From CAYMOV01 sp964392085 (GTDB taxonomy: Bacteria; Oederibacteriota; Muellerivitia; Muellerivitales; Muellerivitaceae), in assembly GCA_964392085.1 (NCBI GenBank), contig CAYMOV010000054.1, positions 1-16,801 on the forward strand: a DNA stretch of 16,801 nucleotides, in the 5' to 3' direction. The position numbers and the translations under genes are program-made. Positions 14,684 through 16,801 of this stretch are shown in pieces. How positions within the stretch are numbered: the stretch's first letter is position 1; each line of letters begins with the position of its first letter. The notes beneath the pieces are model-generated. The model saw only the letters and a list, made by a program, of their open reading frames with translations. It did not search any database and was not told the DNA's origin.

Positions 14684-15205
14684 ATGCCAGCGCAAGTCGG
14701 ACAAAAGGCCCCGGATTTCCAGGGACAGGCGTTGATGCCGAGCGGGGACTTCAAGGAAATCAAGCTTTCGGACTATAAGGGCAAGTGGGTGGTGTTGTTC
14801 TTCTACCCCTTGGACTTCACCTTCGTGTGCCCCACCGAGATCAAGGCCTTCAACGAGAAGTTCGACGCCTTCAAGAAGGCCGGCGCCGAGGTCATCACCG
14901 CCTCCACCGACAGCGTGTACAGCCACAAGGCCTGGCAGGAAGGCGTTTTGGGCAAGCTGAAGTTCGCCCACCTGTCCGACACCAGCCTCCAGATCTCGCG
15001 GTCATACGGCGTCCTGATCGAGGAAAAGGGCATCGCGCTGCGCGGCACCTTCCTGATCGACCCCGACGGCAACCTGAAGTCCTGCACCATCAACGACACG
15101 GCCGTGGGCCGTTCCGTCGAGGAGACCCTCCGCACCTTGGCCGCCTTCCAAACCGGGAAGCTGGTCGGTTGCGAGTGGAAGCCGGGCGACAAGACCCTCA
15201 ATTAA
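14684..15205 (+). CDS. 2-Cys peroxiredoxin (AhpC/TSA family)
   Basis: 173 residues. It reduces hydrogen peroxide and organic peroxides in the cytoplasm using a thiol donor. The peroxidatic Cys49 lies in YPLDFTFVCPTE, with Arg120 in A-L-R-G-T-F-L-I-D. The downstream part INDTAVGRSVEETLRTLAAF is typical of AhpC-type enzymes. The resolving Cys appears to be Cys163 in V-G-C-E-W-K-P-G, two residues nearer the Trp than in the usual V-C-P-x-x-W arrangement; a further Cys134 is present. There is no C-terminal Y-F motif, suggesting a robust enzyme not easily over-oxidised. ATG 14684 has a perfect AAGGAGG five bases upstream, implying high translation. It is likely co-transcribed with perR and ended by the terminator at 15224-15260. 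Confidence 0.95.
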   Translation: MPAQVGQKAPDFQGQALMPSGDFKEIKLSDYKGKWVVLFFYPLDFTFVCPTEIKAFNEKFDAFKKAGAEVITASTDSVYSHKAWQEGVLGKLKFAHLSDTSLQISRSYGVLIEEKGIALRGTFLIDPDGNLKSCTINDTAVGRSVEETLRTLAAFQTGKLVGCEWKPGDKTLN

Positions 15206-15223
15206 CCGAAGCCGGTTGGTTTC

Positions 15224-15260
15224 AAAGCCGGGGGCCCTTAGGCCCCCGGCTTTTCTTTTT
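15224..15260 (+). terminator. Rho-independent terminator after peroxiredoxin
   Basis: A 13-bp perfect stem, AAAGCCGGGGGCC / GGCCCCCGGCTTT, has a CTTA loop (15224-15253) followed by TTCTTTTT. It lies 19 bases after the peroxiredoxin stop. Confidence 0.95.
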
Positions 15261-15307
15261 GGGGGATGCGTTAAAACCGCAACGTCAACAACGACCAGGC
15301 CATTTCG

Positions 15308-15391
15308 CCACGGATTCACACGGATGGATCTTGTGGGATTAAATCAATGCCTGAAATTAAAAATCTCTGGCTAATCTGTGTGCATCTGTGG
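15308..15391. repeat. Intergenic imperfect palindromic repeat element
   Basis: The left arm CCACGGATTCACACGGATG (15308-15326) and right arm AATCTGTGTGCATCTGTGG (15373-15391) are inverted copies matching at 15 of 19 positions; most differences are C/T changes that still allow G-U pairing. About 46 AT-rich bases separate them. The arms resemble the widespread CACGGATT / AATCTGTG-type intergenic repeats of environmental bacterial genomes (from memory). It sits between the peroxiredoxin terminator and the 3' end of the CrtC-like gene. Confidence 0.55.
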
Positions 15392-15409
15392 TTCCAAAAG
15401 TTTTTGGCT

Positions 15410-16501
15410 TTAGCCTATCGTGGTTCGGCCCTTCAGCATGGGGAAGAACCATTTGTTCGAAAGCCTGGGTGGGTAGAGGAAATGGGACAGGCCGGCCCCC
15501 TCCAACCCCTTCCAACGGACCTTGGATGGCAGTGTCAATTCCACGGGGCCGTCCGAAAGTGGGGAACCGTGTCGGACCTCCAGGTCGCCCGCTTCCGTCT
15601 TGAAGAGCAGGTGCTTCTTATAGGGCAACAGGAAGAAATTACGTGTGCCCTGGCTGACCTCCACTTGGGTGGCCTTGAGGATCCGTGGATCCTGGCCAGG
15701 TTCGGTTAAAAATACGATTCCACCCCAGGTGCCTTCAGGTTGACCCTTGGGGTCGATGGGGTCCATCCAGGAATAATGGACCGTGGTCTCCCCCAAGAAA
15801 GCCCGCCCCCAATGCCAACCCCTCACGAACCGATCCAGGGGCACTGAGCCGAAATGGTGGTCGTGGGTCCCGATCCCCACGAAGGCTTCCTCCCGTTCCA
15901 CGCCCCCTTTCGCGTCGCACCATTGGAGCGTGCCTTCCACCCGGCATCGGGGGGCCGCCAGGATCCAGGTATGGGTTGATTTGGAAAGGACGGCTTGGGG
16001 AAGGCTCTTGTCCGGGATCTCCGGGGTGAAGAACAGGCGTGTTCGGAGGATCTTTTGGCCGCCCTTCACCGGGGCTTGGGCCGTCACCACCCAGGAAGGC
16101 GGGTCGCTGATGCCGTCCCAGTTGAAGCGGTTGGCGCCCAGCATGAAGGCGGACAGGTGGTCCGAGGCCTTGAGCGTCTTTCCGGACTGCTCCAGCAGGG
16201 CCTCCCCCAGGCTGGACCCTTTCCGGAAGAGCCGGATCGTGACGCCGCAATAGTCCAGGGGGTTAGGCGGGGTCGGCGGAGGCGCGTCCGCGCTCCCGCC
16301 CGTGAGGGGTGAACGGGTCCTTTCCCAATAGTCTTTCAGGGCCTGTTGGTAATAAGCTGAGGACAGGTTGCCCGCGTGGTAGTCGAGGGTGACGGTGACG
16401 CCGGTCTTCGGGTCCGCCCCATCGAAGTGCCACCATTCGTAACCCCCGGGGGAGCTTTGGGGGCGGTGGTAGTCCTGGCTTAGGCCGGTCAATACGTTCA
16501 T
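15410..16501 (-). CDS. CrtC/AttH-like lipocalin-fold protein (possible carotenoid 1,2-hydratase)
   Basis: 363 residues from ATG 16501. No signal peptide. The family hallmark E-W-W-H-F-D is at 22-27, right after a short lead, and THDHHFGSVPLDRFVRGWHW in the middle corresponds to the conserved G-x-G-x-x-D-H-x-x-G segment. Alternating strands continue to the end, as expected for the double lipocalin-like fold of hydroxyneurosporene synthase (CrtC) and AttH proteins. CrtC adds water to the terminal double bond of acyclic carotenoids; many relatives have no known activity. The facing gene encodes a family 2 glycosyltransferase with an N-terminal hydrophobic segment, a pairing seen in hydroxy-carotenoid glycoside pathways (CruF/CrtC with CruG), which supports but does not prove a carotenoid role. 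No clear ribosome-binding site precedes the start. Confidence 0.72.
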   Translation of the reverse strand: MNVLTGLSQDYHRPQSSPGGYEWWHFDGADPKTGVTVTLDYHAGNLSSAYYQQALKDYWERTRSPLTGGSADAPPPTPPNPLDYCGVTIRLFRKGSSLGEALLEQSGKTLKASDHLSAFMLGANRFNWDGISDPPSWVVTAQAPVKGGQKILRTRLFFTPEIPDKSLPQAVLSKSTHTWILAAPRCRVEGTLQWCDAKGGVEREEAFVGIGTHDHHFGSVPLDRFVRGWHWGRAFLGETTVHYSWMDPIDPKGQPEGTWGGIVFLTEPGQDPRILKATQVEVSQGTRNFFLLPYKKHLLFKTEAGDLEVRHGSPLSDGPVELTLPSKVRWKGLEGAGLSHFLYPPRLSNKWFFPMLKGRTTIG

Positions 16502-16512
16502 CAAGGAACCCC

Positions 16513-16801
16513 ATGCGTTGGTTGGCGTTTTACTGGTTCTTCACGGCCGGTTGGATGCTTTTCGCCTGGCTTCTGAACCGTTCGGACCTGGCTAAGACCG
16601 GGCCGCCTGATTCCCGGCGTAAGAAGTGGCCCTTCGTCTCGGTCCTGGTCCCGGCCCGGAACGAGGAGAAGCGCATCGGCCCGTTGCTGGAGGGTTTGGC
16701 CCGCCAAGATTACCCGTCGTTTGAGGTTCGGGTCCTGGACGACCAGTCCACCGACGGCACCCTCAATCTATTGAAGCGCCACGCCCAAAGCAATAAGCGG
16801 C
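16513..16801 (+). CDS. Family 2 glycosyltransferase, 3'-truncated by window edge
   Basis: 96 residues are visible; the frame runs off the right end. ATG 16513 has AAGGA five bases upstream. An N-terminal hydrophobic segment (WLAFYWFFTAGWMLFAWLL) anchors the protein in the inner membrane with the catalytic domain in the cytoplasm. The GT-A start follows: VSVLVPARNEEKRI, L-A-R-Q-D-Y-P-S-F-E-V, and the nucleotide-sugar motif VLDDQSTDGT. The acceptor cannot be read from this part. The neighbouring CrtC-like gene, 11 bases away and divergent, suggests a carotenoid or other lipid acceptor (CruG-like); this is inference. Confidence 0.9.
   Translation, partial: MRWLAFYWFFTAGWMLFAWLLNRSDLAKTGPPDSRRKKWPFVSVLVPARNEEKRIGPLLEGLARQDYPSFEVRVLDDQSTDGTLNLLKRHAQSNKR

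Overview
The window is about 65% GC and densely coded on both strands. It looks like a Gram-negative bacterium: it has a lipoprotein, two predicted outer-membrane barrel proteins, and an ECF sigma factor with a membrane anti-sigma factor. A PorV/UPF0164-type barrel together with a FlgD-Ig-like domain is typical of the Bacteroidota-Chlorobi-Fibrobacterota side of the tree and of many uncultured phyla. I cannot place the organism more precisely from sequence alone. There are no rRNA or tRNA genes, no CRISPR array, no insertion sequences, and no stretch over 300 bases without a gene.

Layout. At 3-3945 (+) lie the 3' end of a PDC-type sensor protein, an EAL-domain protein with the same C-terminal sensor domain, a lipoprotein, a small exported protein and an unknown helical protein. 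Next come cysH (-), encoding an Fe-S type APS/PAPS reductase, and a divergent 6-phosphogluconolactonase gene (+). From 12848 down to 5963 everything is on the minus strand: DUF2203-transketolase, then an ECF sigma/anti-sigma pair with an ATGA overlap, a PorV-like barrel with a C-terminal TPR, and a TPR-barrel protein. From 13020 (+) there are an Acg-type nitroreductase-fold protein, a PerR-type Fur regulator and a 2-Cys peroxiredoxin closed by a strong terminator. At the right edge a CrtC/AttH-like protein (-) faces a truncated family 2 glycosyltransferase (+), with only 11 bases between their start codons.

How the genes work together. 6-phosphogluconolactonase and transketolase belong to the pentose phosphate pathway. 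PerR and peroxiredoxin form a peroxide-sensing unit; the perR promoter carries an inverted repeat and implies a nearly leaderless mRNA. The sigma/anti-sigma pair is followed by two envelope genes. Because the anti-sigma periplasmic domain resembles the FlgD-Ig/type IX sorting-domain fold and the next gene is PorV-like, sensing of export or surface assembly is a reasonable hypothesis. The EAL protein is changed at positions that phosphodiesterases need, so it may bind rather than cleave c-di-GMP. Two intergenic elements built of short periodic arms in inverted orientation (3978-4102 and 15308-15391) look like dispersed palindromic repeats.
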